Shown: positions 43,777 to 51,945 of the stretch, in pieces
How positions within the stretch are numbered: position 1 is the first letter of the stretch
Layout of the letters: each line of letters starts with the position of its first letter
Assembly: GCF_030519355.1 (NCBI RefSeq)
Contig: NZ_JAUMKC010000002.1
Location: 62,001 to 126,000 of the forward strand
DNA: 64,000 bases
Reading direction: 5' to 3'
Origin: Mucilaginibacter sp. L3T2-6
GTDB taxonomy: Bacteria > Bacteroidota > Bacteroidia > Sphingobacteriales > Sphingobacteriaceae
The notes under the pieces: generated by a model
What the model was told of the DNA's origin: nothing
The model's input: only the letters and a program-made list of their open reading frames with translations
Database searches by the model: none
Position numbers and translations under genes: made by a program

Positions 43777-45681
43777 TTATTTTGCTTGCGACTTAACAAC
43801 CAGCACGGGCACATTTACCATATGGCGAACGGAATTTACTGTTGTACCAAAAATTAAATCCTTCAAAGCCTTATGGCCATGCGAACCCATTACAATAAAG
43901 TCGATGTCGTTATCATTTACATATTTGGCAATTTCACTGGCTGCGCTGCCAAAGCCTATATGGGGTTTGGCTTTGTACCCAAGATCAGTTAATGTGGTTA
44001 CATAAGTCTGCAGGTTGTCAACATCGCTTTGGGTTTCGTGGTCCATCACCTGTCCGCCGTAGTATCGGGCGCCTGCTGTCTCCACAACGTGCACCAGCGT
44101 ATAGCGGGCCTTTTTACCGCCCTGCATAATGGCATTGCGAATGCACTCTGTATCATTCTTCGAAAAATCAATGGTAACTGCGATATCGTGATAACTAACC
44201 GGTTCCAGGGCAGTGATTTTTGAAGCAAGGCCGTGCGGTACACGTGCAGGCTCGTCATTATGCTTAAATAAGATCGGCCTGAAAAATACGTAGATTAAAA
44301 GCAAGCCTATGCCTGCCGCAATTGGTGTTACGAATATGTAAATCCAAACTGCCGAGTGCGGTGCGCCGCTTATCCAGTCGTTAATCTGGTCTATTACCAA
44401 TTTCACATTTAGGGCCACGATTAAAATGGTGCTTGCCCAGGCAACTATTTTTGTTTTAAGGCTGATAGCGAACCTACCCATCCGCTTACGATTGGATGTA
44501 AAATGTACCAGCGGGATCACAGCAAAGCCTAGCTGAAGGCTCAAGACCACCTGGCTTAATATGATCAGGCTGCCGAGGCCCTTTTCACCAAAGTATATAA
44601 TGGTAAACACGGCAGGCACAATTGCCAGTACCCGTGTGAGCAACCGGCGCAGCCACGGCTCAATACGCAAATTTATATGTCCCTCCATAATTATCTGACC
44701 TGCCAGTGTACCTGTAATAGTTGAGCTTTGGCCGGAGGCGATAAGTGCGATAGCAAAAAGGGTAGGGGCCACCTTCCCGAAAATATGTTCCAGCAACTTG
44801 TAAGCATCCTGAATTTCGGCAACCTCGAAATAACCATTCTTGAAAAATGCAGCAGATGCAAGTATCAGGATAGCTGCATTAACAAAAAATGCCAGGTTAA
44901 GCGCTATTGCTGTGTCAAACAGGTTAAATTTAATAGCCGATTTTATACCCTCATCAGAGCGGCTTATTCGCCGGGTCTGTACCAATGACGAATGAAGATA
45001 TAAATTATGCGGCATAACCGTTGCGCCAATGATACCAATAGCTATATACAGCATGTTTTGACTCACCTTATCGCCCTTGAACAAGTTGGTTGGTATAAAG
45101 CCTTTAGCAATTTCAGCAACATCGGGCCCGGCAATAAACATCTCCAGTAAAAAAGATATTCCGATAATAAAGATCATCGACATGATGAATGCTTCCAATT
45201 TACGCATGCCTCTATTCATCAGGAACAGCATCAATACTGTGTCAGTAATAGTTAGTGATACGCCCCACAGCAACGGCAGGCGGAACAGCAATTGCAGGCC
45301 AATGGCCATACCGATTATTTCAGCCAGGTCGCAGGCGATGATTGCTATCTGAGCCAGTATGTAAAGGCAAAAGTTGACGAAACGCGGATAGGCATTTTTT
45401 GAGGCCTGGGCCAGATCGAGACCACGTACAATCCCAAGCCTTGCGGCTAATGATTGCAGCAGGAGGGCGATCAGATTCGAGGTAAATAATACCCAGATCA
45501 ATTTATAACCGAACGCACTGCCACCGGCAATGTCTGTTGCCCAGTTGCCAGGGTCCATATAACCCACGCTTACCAGGTACGCTGGCCCGATGAAAGCGAG
45601 TACGCGTTTCCACCCGGTACGGTTTTCAGGATTGATCGAACTATGAACATTGGCTAATGAATTTTCGTTTCTGTTGCTCAT
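43777..45681 (-). CDS. mntH: Nramp divalent-metal transporter fused to a UspA domain
   Basis: A 634-residue fusion. Residues about 25-470 are an Nramp transporter with eleven TMs; the metal-site motifs are SVGYMDPGNWATD (DPGN in TM1, near 42) and VMPHNLYLHS (MPHN in TM6, near 223). Residues about 495-634 are a universal-stress-protein domain with the ATP-binding motif G-x2-G-x9-G-T in GSHGHKALKDLIFGT. Manganese (or iron) uptake with proton symport is expected; the UspA tail may sense ATP or stress. It overlaps mntR by 4 bp (ATGA), so it is the second gene of an mntR-mntH operon. Confidence 0.93.
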   Translation of the reverse strand: MSNRNENSLANVHSSINPENRTGWKRVLAFIGPAYLVSVGYMDPGNWATDIAGGSAFGYKLIWVLFTSNLIALLLQSLAARLGIVRGLDLAQASKNAYPRFVNFCLYILAQIAIIACDLAEIIGMAIGLQLLFRLPLLWGVSLTITDTVLMLFLMNRGMRKLEAFIMSMIFIIGISFLLEMFIAGPDVAEIAKGFIPTNLFKGDKVSQNMLYIAIGIIGATVMPHNLYLHSSLVQTRRISRSDEGIKSAIKFNLFDTAIALNLAFFVNAAILILASAAFFKNGYFEVAEIQDAYKLLEHIFGKVAPTLFAIALIASGQSSTITGTLAGQIIMEGHINLRIEPWLRRLLTRVLAIVPAVFTIIYFGEKGLGSLIILSQVVLSLQLGFAVIPLVHFTSNRKRMGRFAISLKTKIVAWASTILIVALNVKLVIDQINDWISGAPHSAVWIYIFVTPIAAGIGLLLIYVFFRPILFKHNDEPARVPHGLASKITALEPVSYHDIAVTIDFSKNDTECIRNAIMQGGKKARYTLVHVVETAGARYYGGQVMDHETQSDVDNLQTYVTTLTDLGYKAKPHIGFGSAASEIAKYVNDNDIDFIVMGSHGHKALKDLIFGTTVNSVRHMVNVPVLVVKSQAK

Positions 45682-46328
45682 AAGATTATCAGTAAATTAT
45701 TAGCTACTTCCCGGCTTATTTGTATTGTCTTGTCATCTAATTGTAATACCATCGAATGGTCAAACTCGATGATCTCGGTAATTCTGATTTTTTTTCCAAT
45801 GGTAAGTCCTTGTTTATCCAGGTACTGTAAAAACGCAGCCGAATGGTCGCGCACGCCACTTATAACACCGTTTATATCAATCCCGGCGCTTGAAACAGGC
45901 TTTAGGTCATGTGCTTTGAACTTGCCGTTGCAGTCGGGTATGGGGTCGCCATGCGGGTCGTATTTCGGGAATCCCATAAATTTATCCAGGCGGTCTATCA
46001 GTTCATTCGACGATATATGTTCCATTTCTTCGGCCATCTCATGCACCTCGTCCCATTTAAAATTAAGTTTTTCAACCAGGAAGAACTCCCACAGGCGATG
46101 CTTGCGGATAATGTTGATGGCAATTTTCTCGCCCGATGAGGTAAGCGTTACGCCCTGGTACGGCGTATAGTTGATAAGCTCCTTTTCTGCCAGCTTTTTT
46201 AGCATGTCGGTTACCGATGAGGCTTTTGTATTCAACAACGCTGCAAGCTGGTTGGTGCTAACGCTCTCATTATTTAACCCCAGGTGATAGATAGATTTAA
46301 GATAGTTCTCTTCTGCTAATGTATTCAT
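45678..46328 (-). CDS. mntR: Iron/manganese-dependent repressor, DtxR/MntR family
   Basis: A 216-residue metalloregulator. The winged helix is in NEENYLKSIYHLG-type start through NTKASSVTDMLKKLAEKELI; the metal-binding dimer domain has HRLWEFFLVEKLNFKWDEVHEMAEEMEHISS with the expected His/Glu ligands, and a C-terminal SH3/FeoA-like domain covers about 145-216. In the family, metal-bound repressor shuts uptake genes. It is co-transcribed with mntH by a 4-bp overlap, and the palindrome TTTAGACACATCTAAA lies just upstream, so autorepression is likely. Confidence 0.92.
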   Translation of the reverse strand: MNTLAEENYLKSIYHLGLNNESVSTNQLAALLNTKASSVTDMLKKLAEKELINYTPYQGVTLTSSGEKIAINIIRKHRLWEFFLVEKLNFKWDEVHEMAEEMEHISSNELIDRLDKFMGFPKYDPHGDPIPDCNGKFKAHDLKPVSSAGIDINGVISGVRDHSAAFLQYLDKQGLTIGKKIRITEIIEFDHSMVLQLDDKTIQISREVANNLLIIL

Positions 46329-46333
46329 TTAAG

Positions 46334-46365
46334 CAAATCTAATAAAAAATTTAGACACATCTAAA
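46334..46365 (-). promoter_or_regulatory. mntR promoter with MntR-type operator
   Basis: TTTAGA-CACA-TCTAAA at 46350-46365 is a perfect inverted repeat of 6-bp arms. On the minus strand a perfect -7 box TAGATTTG occupies 46341-46334, and the operator covers the -33 to -15 region. The -7 box ends six bases before the ATG at 46328, so the transcript would be almost leaderless. Confidence 0.6.
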
Positions 46366-46418
46366 AAAATATTAAAAAGAATATATTTCGGCTAAAACTA
46401 TTTTTCAAAAAATTTAAT

Positions 46419-46447
46419 TTTGTTGAAGCAGGAAAATTATATATTTG
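46419..46447 (+). promoter_or_regulatory. Promoter of the Lrp-family gene
   Basis: TTTG (46419-46422) and TATATTTG (46440-46447), 17 bp apart, fit the Bacteroidota promoter. The ATG of the gene is at 46458, so the 5' leader would be only about five to seven nt. Confidence 0.55.
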
Positions 46448-46457
46448 CTCTTCAGAT

Positions 46458-46928
46458 ATGGCTACTGAATTAGACAAAACAGATTTGCAAATATTGCGGA
46501 TATTGCAAGAGAACGGAAGGATTACAAACCTGCAGCTTTCAAACGAGATAGGGCTGTCGCCCGCTCCAACTTTGGAGCGTGTACGCAAACTGGAAAACGC
46601 TGAATATATTAAAAGTTATCACGCCCTGGTGGATGAGGAGAAACTAGGGTTAGGTATAAAAACCTTTATACAGATATCACTGGATTTTCACCAGAAAAAT
46701 ACTATCCAGACCTTTTTGGACGAAATACAAACGATTAAGGAAATTACCGAGTGCCATCACGTTACCGGCCAGTGCGATTTTCTGCTGAAGGTATATGTTC
46801 GTGATATCAAATCTTACGAGCAGCTTATTATGGAAAAGATCAGCCGCATAACAGTGGTTAAAACTTTTCAAACCATGATGATCATGTCTACCAGCAAAAA
46901 GGAGCCGATCGTACCGCTGGAATATTAG
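46458..46928 (+). CDS. Lrp/AsnC-family transcriptional regulator
   Basis: A 156-residue regulator: helix-turn-helix in LDKTDLQILRILQENGRITNLQLSNEIGLSPAPTLERVRKLE (start shown as LDKTDLQILRILQENGRI), then a RAM ligand-binding domain (ECHHVTGQCDFLLKVYVRD, the beta-alpha-beta fold that binds amino acids). Family members form octamers and respond to leucine or other amino acids. It is divergent from mntR with a 129-bp spacer and is monocistronic. Confidence 0.93.
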   Translation: MATELDKTDLQILRILQENGRITNLQLSNEIGLSPAPTLERVRKLENAEYIKSYHALVDEEKLGLGIKTFIQISLDFHQKNTIQTFLDEIQTIKEITECHHVTGQCDFLLKVYVRDIKSYEQLIMEKISRITVVKTFQTMMIMSTSKKEPIVPLEY

Positions 46929-46989
46929 TTTGAAGATGTATTGAGTTGAAAATATCAATTGTTAATCCCCAAATCAGCACATCATCAAA

Positions 46990-47667
46990 TCAATGTATTT
47001 GCCAGTCAATCGGGGTTCTGCCTTCTTTCTCAAGGTAGGCATTTGTTCTTGAAAACGGTTTGGAGCCAAAGAAACCCCTGTCTGCAGAGAATGGTGATGG
47101 ATGAGGTGATTTAATGATATGATGCTTTGTCGTATCGATCAATTCTGCTTTTGCTTGCGCAAACGCTCCCCAAAGTATAAATACCAGACCTTCTCTTTCA
47201 TCGGATAACTTTTTAATGACCGTATCGGTGAATTGCTCCCATCCGCGTTTTTGATGTGACCCGGGCGTATTGGCACGTACGGTAAGACTGGCGTTTAGTA
47301 ACAGTACGCCTTGCTTTGCCCATTCAGTTAAATCGCCATGATTGGGTATGGTAAAGCCGGGGATATCTGTAACCAGCTCCTTATAAATGTTTCTTAATGA
47401 GGGTGGCGGCGTAATACCTTTTTGTACCGAAAACGATAAGCCATGTGCCTGGCGTTCGCCATGGTATGGGTCCTGCCCAAGGATAACTACTTTTACGTCA
47501 TCAAACGGCGTAGTATTGAATGCATTGAAAATATCGCCGTTTTTAGGATAGACCGTGTGTCCGTCTCCCTGTTCTTTTTTTAAAAAATTTCTTAGTTCAG
47601 CCATGTAAGGTTTTTCAAATTCATCCTGTAAAACCTTAAGCCATCCGGCCTCCATATTTACCGCCAT
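46990..47667 (-). CDS. ung: Uracil-DNA glycosylase
   Basis: A 225-residue family 1 UDG. The water-activating motif GQDPYHGERQAHGLSFSV, the uracil pocket LLLNASLTVR and the DNA-intercalating HPSPFSADRGFFGSKPFSRTN are all intact. It removes uracil from DNA as the first step of base excision repair. It converges with the Lrp gene and stands alone. Confidence 0.97.
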   Translation of the reverse strand: MAVNMEAGWLKVLQDEFEKPYMAELRNFLKKEQGDGHTVYPKNGDIFNAFNTTPFDDVKVVILGQDPYHGERQAHGLSFSVQKGITPPPSLRNIYKELVTDIPGFTIPNHGDLTEWAKQGVLLLNASLTVRANTPGSHQKRGWEQFTDTVIKKLSDEREGLVFILWGAFAQAKAELIDTTKHHIIKSPHPSPFSADRGFFGSKPFSRTNAYLEKEGRTPIDWQIH

Positions 47668-47741
47668 AAATATTTATATAGATGTTGATTTAGCGTACAA
47701 ATTAACGGATATTTGCAACCTGATTTATAGAATATAAAAAG

Positions 47742-48293
47742 ATGTCGAATATAATAAGGCTGATCATAGCCTGCGTAGTAATGGCGGGTGCAGTTGCACT
47801 ATGTGTATTTGGTTTTTGGGGCTGGGGCATACTGGTGTTGTTTTTGGGAGGCTTTGTGCTGTTAAGCTATTTCTTTAACGAGAACATGCTTATAGCGCAA
47901 TGGTTTTTGCGTAAGGAAAAATTGGAAAAATCTGAAGAGTGGCTCGCTAAAATTACAGATTACGAAAAACAACTGAACAAAAGACAATGGGGCTATTACA
48001 ATCTGCTGATTGGATTGATTGAATCGCGCAAGGCGCCATTGAAATCAGAAAAATATTTCAAAAAAGCGCTTTCCCTTGGCATGAGCATGTCGCACAATGT
48101 AGCGCTTGCAAAAATAAGCCTGGCGGGTGTATCAATGATGAAGCATGACAAAGTGGGCGCCAAACGTTACCTGGATGAAGCGGCCAAGGATGATAAAAAC
48201 AAGCTTCTGGCAGATCAGATAAAAATGATGAAAGGCCAGATGGGTCAGATGGATAAACAACAGGTAGTTAGGCGCGGCTATCGGCAGTTTTAA
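47742..48293 (+). CDS. Hypothetical membrane protein with TPR-like tail
   Basis: A 183-residue protein. Two adjacent TMs form the N-terminus (residues 5-23 and 26-44), then a charged helical part (EKLEKSEEWLAKITDYEKQL, WGYYNLLIGLIESRKAPLKSEKYFKKALSLG, AKRYLDEAAKDDKNKLLA) that looks like two or three TPR units. It ends with a Met/Gln-rich tail (KMMKGQMGQMDKQQ). This type is common and unnamed in Bacteroidota; a role in organising a membrane complex is possible. It is monocistronic with a clear terminator. Confidence 0.75.
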   Translation: MSNIIRLIIACVVMAGAVALCVFGFWGWGILVLFLGGFVLLSYFFNENMLIAQWFLRKEKLEKSEEWLAKITDYEKQLNKRQWGYYNLLIGLIESRKAPLKSEKYFKKALSLGMSMSHNVALAKISLAGVSMMKHDKVGAKRYLDEAAKDDKNKLLADQIKMMKGQMGQMDKQQVVRRGYRQF

Positions 48294-48319
48294 CCAACCC
48301 AGTCTGTTACATGATATTC

Positions 48320-48347
48320 AGGCGTTCCGCAAACCGGAACGCCTTTT
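48320..48347 (+). terminator. Terminator of the TPR-like gene
   Basis: AGGCGTTCCG and CGGAACGCCT form a perfect 10-bp stem with a 5-nt loop, followed by TTTTT. Its end touches the stop codon of the convergent small gene. Confidence 0.88.
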
Positions 48348-48562
48348 TACTTTTCCTCGATAGAGCTGTAATATTCCGGCTCCGACGAATGATTTACATG
48401 CGGAGCATAGTACCTGTCAGGCATGCCGTGGCTTACTTCTTCGGATGGATTAGCCACCTCAACCATTTTCAATAAGCTCCTGATAAACGATAAATTAAAA
48501 TTGCTCCTGTTTAATTTAATCAGGTATTCGCTCTCGGTTATTTCTAATATAGAGTTAGTCAT
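48347..48562 (-). CDS. Small hypothetical protein, 71 residues
   Basis: A 71-residue frame with ATG start (MTNSILEITESEYLIKLNR) and a probable helix SFIRSLLKMVEVANPSEEV; the tail HVNHSSEPEYYSSIEEK is polar. No family was recognised. Its stop lies exactly at the end of the convergent terminator, a sensible gene boundary, and codon use looks like that of the neighbours. It could be a small regulator or orphan antitoxin, but nothing shows this. Confidence 0.5.
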   Translation of the reverse strand: MTNSILEITESEYLIKLNRSNFNLSFIRSLLKMVEVANPSEEVSHGMPDRYYAPHVNHSSEPEYYSSIEEK

Positions 48563-48889
48563 GATTTTGCATATTTTGTAGCATTGTAAAAGTAATTAAC
48601 ATATCAAATGCCAAAGTTTATTGCAAATTATGCTTTTATTAAAGAATTGTTAATAACGTTTGTTAACTAAAGGTTATTAAGCTAAATTAAAATTACAATT
48701 ATGTAACTGTGTATCTGCAGTCCTTAACTGTCTTTTTTTTGTCATCGATAATGTCAATTTTCAGTCCCTGTTTGCGGCGAAATGCCCCGTATATGCTACA
48801 CTCCGAACCCTTATGCAGCAATATCACCACGTTGATTTTTTTTATATTTACCTGCCCTTAGTACGAACCAGTTTTCTGAATTGAACGCG
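48563..48889. other. Intergenic region, AT-rich
   Basis: This 327-bp gap separates two divergent genes. It is AT-rich, has a T8 run near 48732, and no RNA gene or strong hairpin was seen. It must contain promoters for both genes, but no TTTG/TAnnTTTG pair at proper distance was found. Confidence 0.35.
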
Positions 48890-50857
48890 ATGAAATTTTT
48901 ATTCATGCTCTTTGCGGCTATGCTGATAGCCCCTTTCACTTATGCCCAGCTATCCACATCGAAATTATTTGGCAACCATATGGTACTGCAGCGAAATCAT
49001 CCGGTACCGGTTTGGGGCCACAGCGACAAAAAAGCCAAGGTTACCGTCATCCTTAATGGTCAGGTAGTTTCGGCCAAAGCTGACGAGGCCGGTAACTGGA
49101 ATGTCACGCTCCAGCCTATGAAAGAAGGCGGCCCGTATATGATGAATGTATCTTCGGGTAAAGAGATTTTATCCTACACCGATGTCATGGTGGGGGAGGT
49201 GTGGCTTTGCTCGGGCCAATCGAATATGGAATTCCAGTTGAAGAATGCGATGGGTTATATGCCTGAGCAGAAAGTTGCAGCAAATATGCCGGTACGTCAA
49301 TTTCATGTTCCCAATAAGGTAAGCCTCACTCCTGAAAAAGATTTGAGCGGAGGCGAGTGGATAACTGCCTCATCAGGCACCGTTGGTGACTTTACCGCCG
49401 TAGGTTATTTTTATGCCAAACAACTTGCTCAGAATCTGCATGTGACTGTCGGACTGATCAATAGCAGCTGGGGAGGCACCGAAGCAGAGGATTGGATAAG
49501 CCATGAGGCGCTGGCTACTGACCCTGAACTAGCCTCCATTGCGGCGACATTGCCAAAAAATGCTGATGAATTGAATAAACGCAGTGACAAACGTTTGAAG
49601 GATTGGGCCTATAAAAACGGCGCCGTTACAAATTTTACAGCTGGTGACCTTGCTGCCAGGCCGGCGAATTTTTTTGATAACTGGCAGCATGGTAATGCGC
49701 CAGGCTCGTGGGAATGGATCGGAAAACTGTACTCATACCGCGGTACCGGTTTCATGCAGCGCACAGTTGGTCTGGACAGTGCTTATTCCTCTGTCAGTTC
49801 AATTATCTCGCTTGGCTCTACCGACGCGGATATGGCGGTTCATGTGAATGGCAAACAACTAAGCAAATCGCCTGCGGGGCCTGTCACGCAATATAATGTT
49901 CCGCCAGGCACCTGGAAGGGAGGTTTGAACAGCTTATTAATCAACTTGCAATCGGCCCAAAAAAACACATCCTGGTTCGGTACCGGACTTGCCGGAACGG
50001 GCGTAAATGATTTAAATATCCGCTTTGCCGACACGACCATTAACCTGGCTGACAACAACTGGCGGGTAATGCCGGATTTGAGCAAACCCTATCATTTCGA
50101 TTTTTTGCCGAATAACACCGCGTCCGACTTATATAATAGTATGATAAATCCTGTTGTGCCCTATGCCATAGCAGGCGTTATATGGTATCAGGGCGAATCT
50201 AACGCAGAAAGGGCCTATCAATACCGCACCATTTTCCCATTACTGATTAATGACTGGCGCGCCAAATGGAAAGAGCAATTACCTTTCCTGTTTGTTCAGC
50301 TCGCAACATTCGGCACATCCCAAAACAGCAATTTCGGAAGTAACTGGGCCGAATTACGCGAGGCGCAGCAAATGGCCCTGCAATTGCCGAATACCGGCAT
50401 GGCGGTAACCACAGATATAGGCGATCCGCTTAATATACATCCGCGGGACAAAGCCGACGTTGGGTACCGGCTCGCTGCCGTTTCGTTAAGCCAGGTTTAT
50501 AAATTGCCCGGTTTTTTCCAAAGCCCGCTGTTTGTCTCGGCCGACTTTACCAACGGGGCAGCTGTAATTAGCTTCAGTCATGCGGAAAACGGCTTAATGG
50601 CGAAGGACAACTATGGGTATGTCAAAGGCTTTGAACTTGCCGGTGCCGATCATAAGTTTTACTATGCTGCGGCTGTAATTGTGGATGGCAACAAAGTCAG
50701 GGTTTCGAGCCCTAAAGTGCCAAAGCCGGTGGCCGTGCGCTACGGGTGGACAGATGCACCAATTGATGCCAATTTATTTAATATACAAGGCTTCCCGGTT
50801 AGCCCCTTCAGGTCTGACAACTGGAACGGGTTAACGTTCGGGCATAAGTTCGACTAA
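48890..50857 (+). CDS. Sialate O-acetylesterase (SASA family), secreted
   Basis: A 655-residue protein from ATG 48890 (MKFLFMLFAAMLIAPFTYA-Q signal peptide); a TTG three codons earlier is less likely. The catalytic Ser is in WLCSGQSNMEF, and the second conserved block VIWYQGESNAERAYQYR and the His block DIGDPLNIHPRDK follow. An inserted jelly-roll domain (about residues 240-390) interrupts the SGNH domain, as in many Bacteroidota homologues. It removes O-acetyl groups from sialic acids or other acetylated glycans outside the inner membrane. It stands alone, not in a sialic acid locus. Confidence 0.9.
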   Translation: MKFLFMLFAAMLIAPFTYAQLSTSKLFGNHMVLQRNHPVPVWGHSDKKAKVTVILNGQVVSAKADEAGNWNVTLQPMKEGGPYMMNVSSGKEILSYTDVMVGEVWLCSGQSNMEFQLKNAMGYMPEQKVAANMPVRQFHVPNKVSLTPEKDLSGGEWITASSGTVGDFTAVGYFYAKQLAQNLHVTVGLINSSWGGTEAEDWISHEALATDPELASIAATLPKNADELNKRSDKRLKDWAYKNGAVTNFTAGDLAARPANFFDNWQHGNAPGSWEWIGKLYSYRGTGFMQRTVGLDSAYSSVSSIISLGSTDADMAVHVNGKQLSKSPAGPVTQYNVPPGTWKGGLNSLLINLQSAQKNTSWFGTGLAGTGVNDLNIRFADTTINLADNNWRVMPDLSKPYHFDFLPNNTASDLYNSMINPVVPYAIAGVIWYQGESNAERAYQYRTIFPLLINDWRAKWKEQLPFLFVQLATFGTSQNSNFGSNWAELREAQQMALQLPNTGMAVTTDIGDPLNIHPRDKADVGYRLAAVSLSQVYKLPGFFQSPLFVSADFTNGAAVISFSHAENGLMAKDNYGYVKGFELAGADHKFYYAAAVIVDGNKVRVSSPKVPKPVAVRYGWTDAPIDANLFNIQGFPVSPFRSDNWNGLTFGHKFD

Positions 50858-50956
50858 ATAAGATGCGGCCCTTTAAATACTTGTCCCTCCGCTTTTAAGG
50901 TTTAGGACTTTTTTCTACTTTCGGGCTTTACTGATTTTCGCATTTTCCGGATCCAA

Positions 50957-51517
50957 ATGGACAACATCGAACAATATATAGAGGCGCTTATTTTTGCATC
51001 GGAACAAAGCATTCGTACTGAGGAGATCATCTATTGTCTTCAATCTGCGTTCGGGCAGGATTTTAGTACAGAAGAGATACAATCGCATCTGGATAATATC
51101 GGTAACAAATATAAGGCGGACCGGTTTGCCATCGAACTTGTTAAAATCAGTAACGGTTACCAGTTCCTTACAAAAAAAGCTTATCACCAAATTATCAGTT
51201 TGTTGCAGGCACAGCGGTCAAAAAAGAAACTAAGCCAGGCTGCTTTAGAAACACTGGCGATCATCGCCTACAAACAGCCTGTAACCAAACCAGACATAGA
51301 GCAGATACGTGGTGTAAACTGCGACTATTCCATCCAAAAATTATTGGAAAAAGAGCTGATTTCCATAGCTGGTAAATCCGACGCCATCGGGAAACCTATA
51401 CTTTATGGTACCAGTCCGTTGTTTATGGATTATTTCGGAATAAACGATATAAATGAGTTGCCGCAAATGAAAGATTTCGCAAATAATTCGATTTCGATAG
51501 GCGAACAGTCCGAATAA
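50957..51517 (+). CDS. scpB: Segregation and condensation protein B
   Basis: A 186-residue protein with two winged-helix domains: EQYIEALIFASEQSIRTEEI at the N-terminus and LSQAALETLAIIAYKQPVTKPDIEQIRGVNCDYSIQKLLEKELI in the second (shown partly as ETLAIIAYKQPVTKPDIE), a hallmark of ScpB. It joins SMC and ScpA in chromosome condensation. ScpA is not nearby. The next gene on this strand is the Asp-rich small protein after 149 bp. Confidence 0.94.
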   Translation: MDNIEQYIEALIFASEQSIRTEEIIYCLQSAFGQDFSTEEIQSHLDNIGNKYKADRFAIELVKISNGYQFLTKKAYHQIISLLQAQRSKKKLSQAALETLAIIAYKQPVTKPDIEQIRGVNCDYSIQKLLEKELISIAGKSDAIGKPILYGTSPLFMDYFGINDINELPQMKDFANNSISIGEQSE

Positions 51518-51666
51518 TTTGACAATATTCTCAAGCACAGCCGGTAAATATTTTTTTTGAAATTGATGTTTTTAATGAAAATCATTTTGATTATTTTTAC
51601 TAAGAAATAATTACGGCTGCGTGCTTTGCGTGCATTAACAATGAAAAAAGTTTTACTATAAAATTC

Positions 51667-51864
51667 ATGGCAATGGGAACTCCAAAAAAACCTGTAACAA
51701 AGAAAGTTGAAAACACGGGCGAGGATGAAGATGATGACGATAGCATGCTTGATCAACAACCCAGGAAAAAGGTAGATGATGACGACGATGATTTTGACGG
51801 CCCTTTAGACGATTTGGGGTTTGAGAGTTACGGCGATGATGATGATGATGACGACGATTATTAA
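51667..51864 (+). CDS. Small Asp-rich acidic protein, 65 residues
   Basis: A 65-residue protein with a basic start (MAMGTPKKPVTKKVENTG) and three Asp/Glu runs (EDEDDDD, DDDDDDFDG, DDDDDDDDY). About 40 per cent is Asp. Homologous low-complexity proteins occur near scpB in this group; it could be a disordered chaperone-like or calcium-binding protein. It is a real gene by context: it has a purine-rich upstream sequence and its own terminator. The function is unknown. Confidence 0.65.
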   Translation: MAMGTPKKPVTKKVENTGEDEDDDDSMLDQQPRKKVDDDDDDFDGPLDDLGFESYGDDDDDDDDY

Positions 51865-51886
51865 TCTCTGAAATAAAGATCTACTT

Positions 51887-51919
51887 AAAGCATCCCGGCT
51901 TGGCTGCGGATGCTTTTTT
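51887..51919 (+). terminator. Terminator of the Asp-rich gene
   Basis: AAAGCATCC and GGATGCTTT form a perfect 9-bp stem with a 12-nt loop, followed by TTTTTT. It shows that the ATG at 51910 in the next reading frame cannot be a gene start. Confidence 0.85.
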
Positions 51920-51945
51920 ATTGTCTAACCCCGTCAAAATTTATA

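Noticed and set aside
51910..51945. Longer start of the GNAT-like gene at 51910
   Set aside because: This ATG lies in the stem of the upstream terminator; the ATG at 51946 fits the conserved N-terminus.
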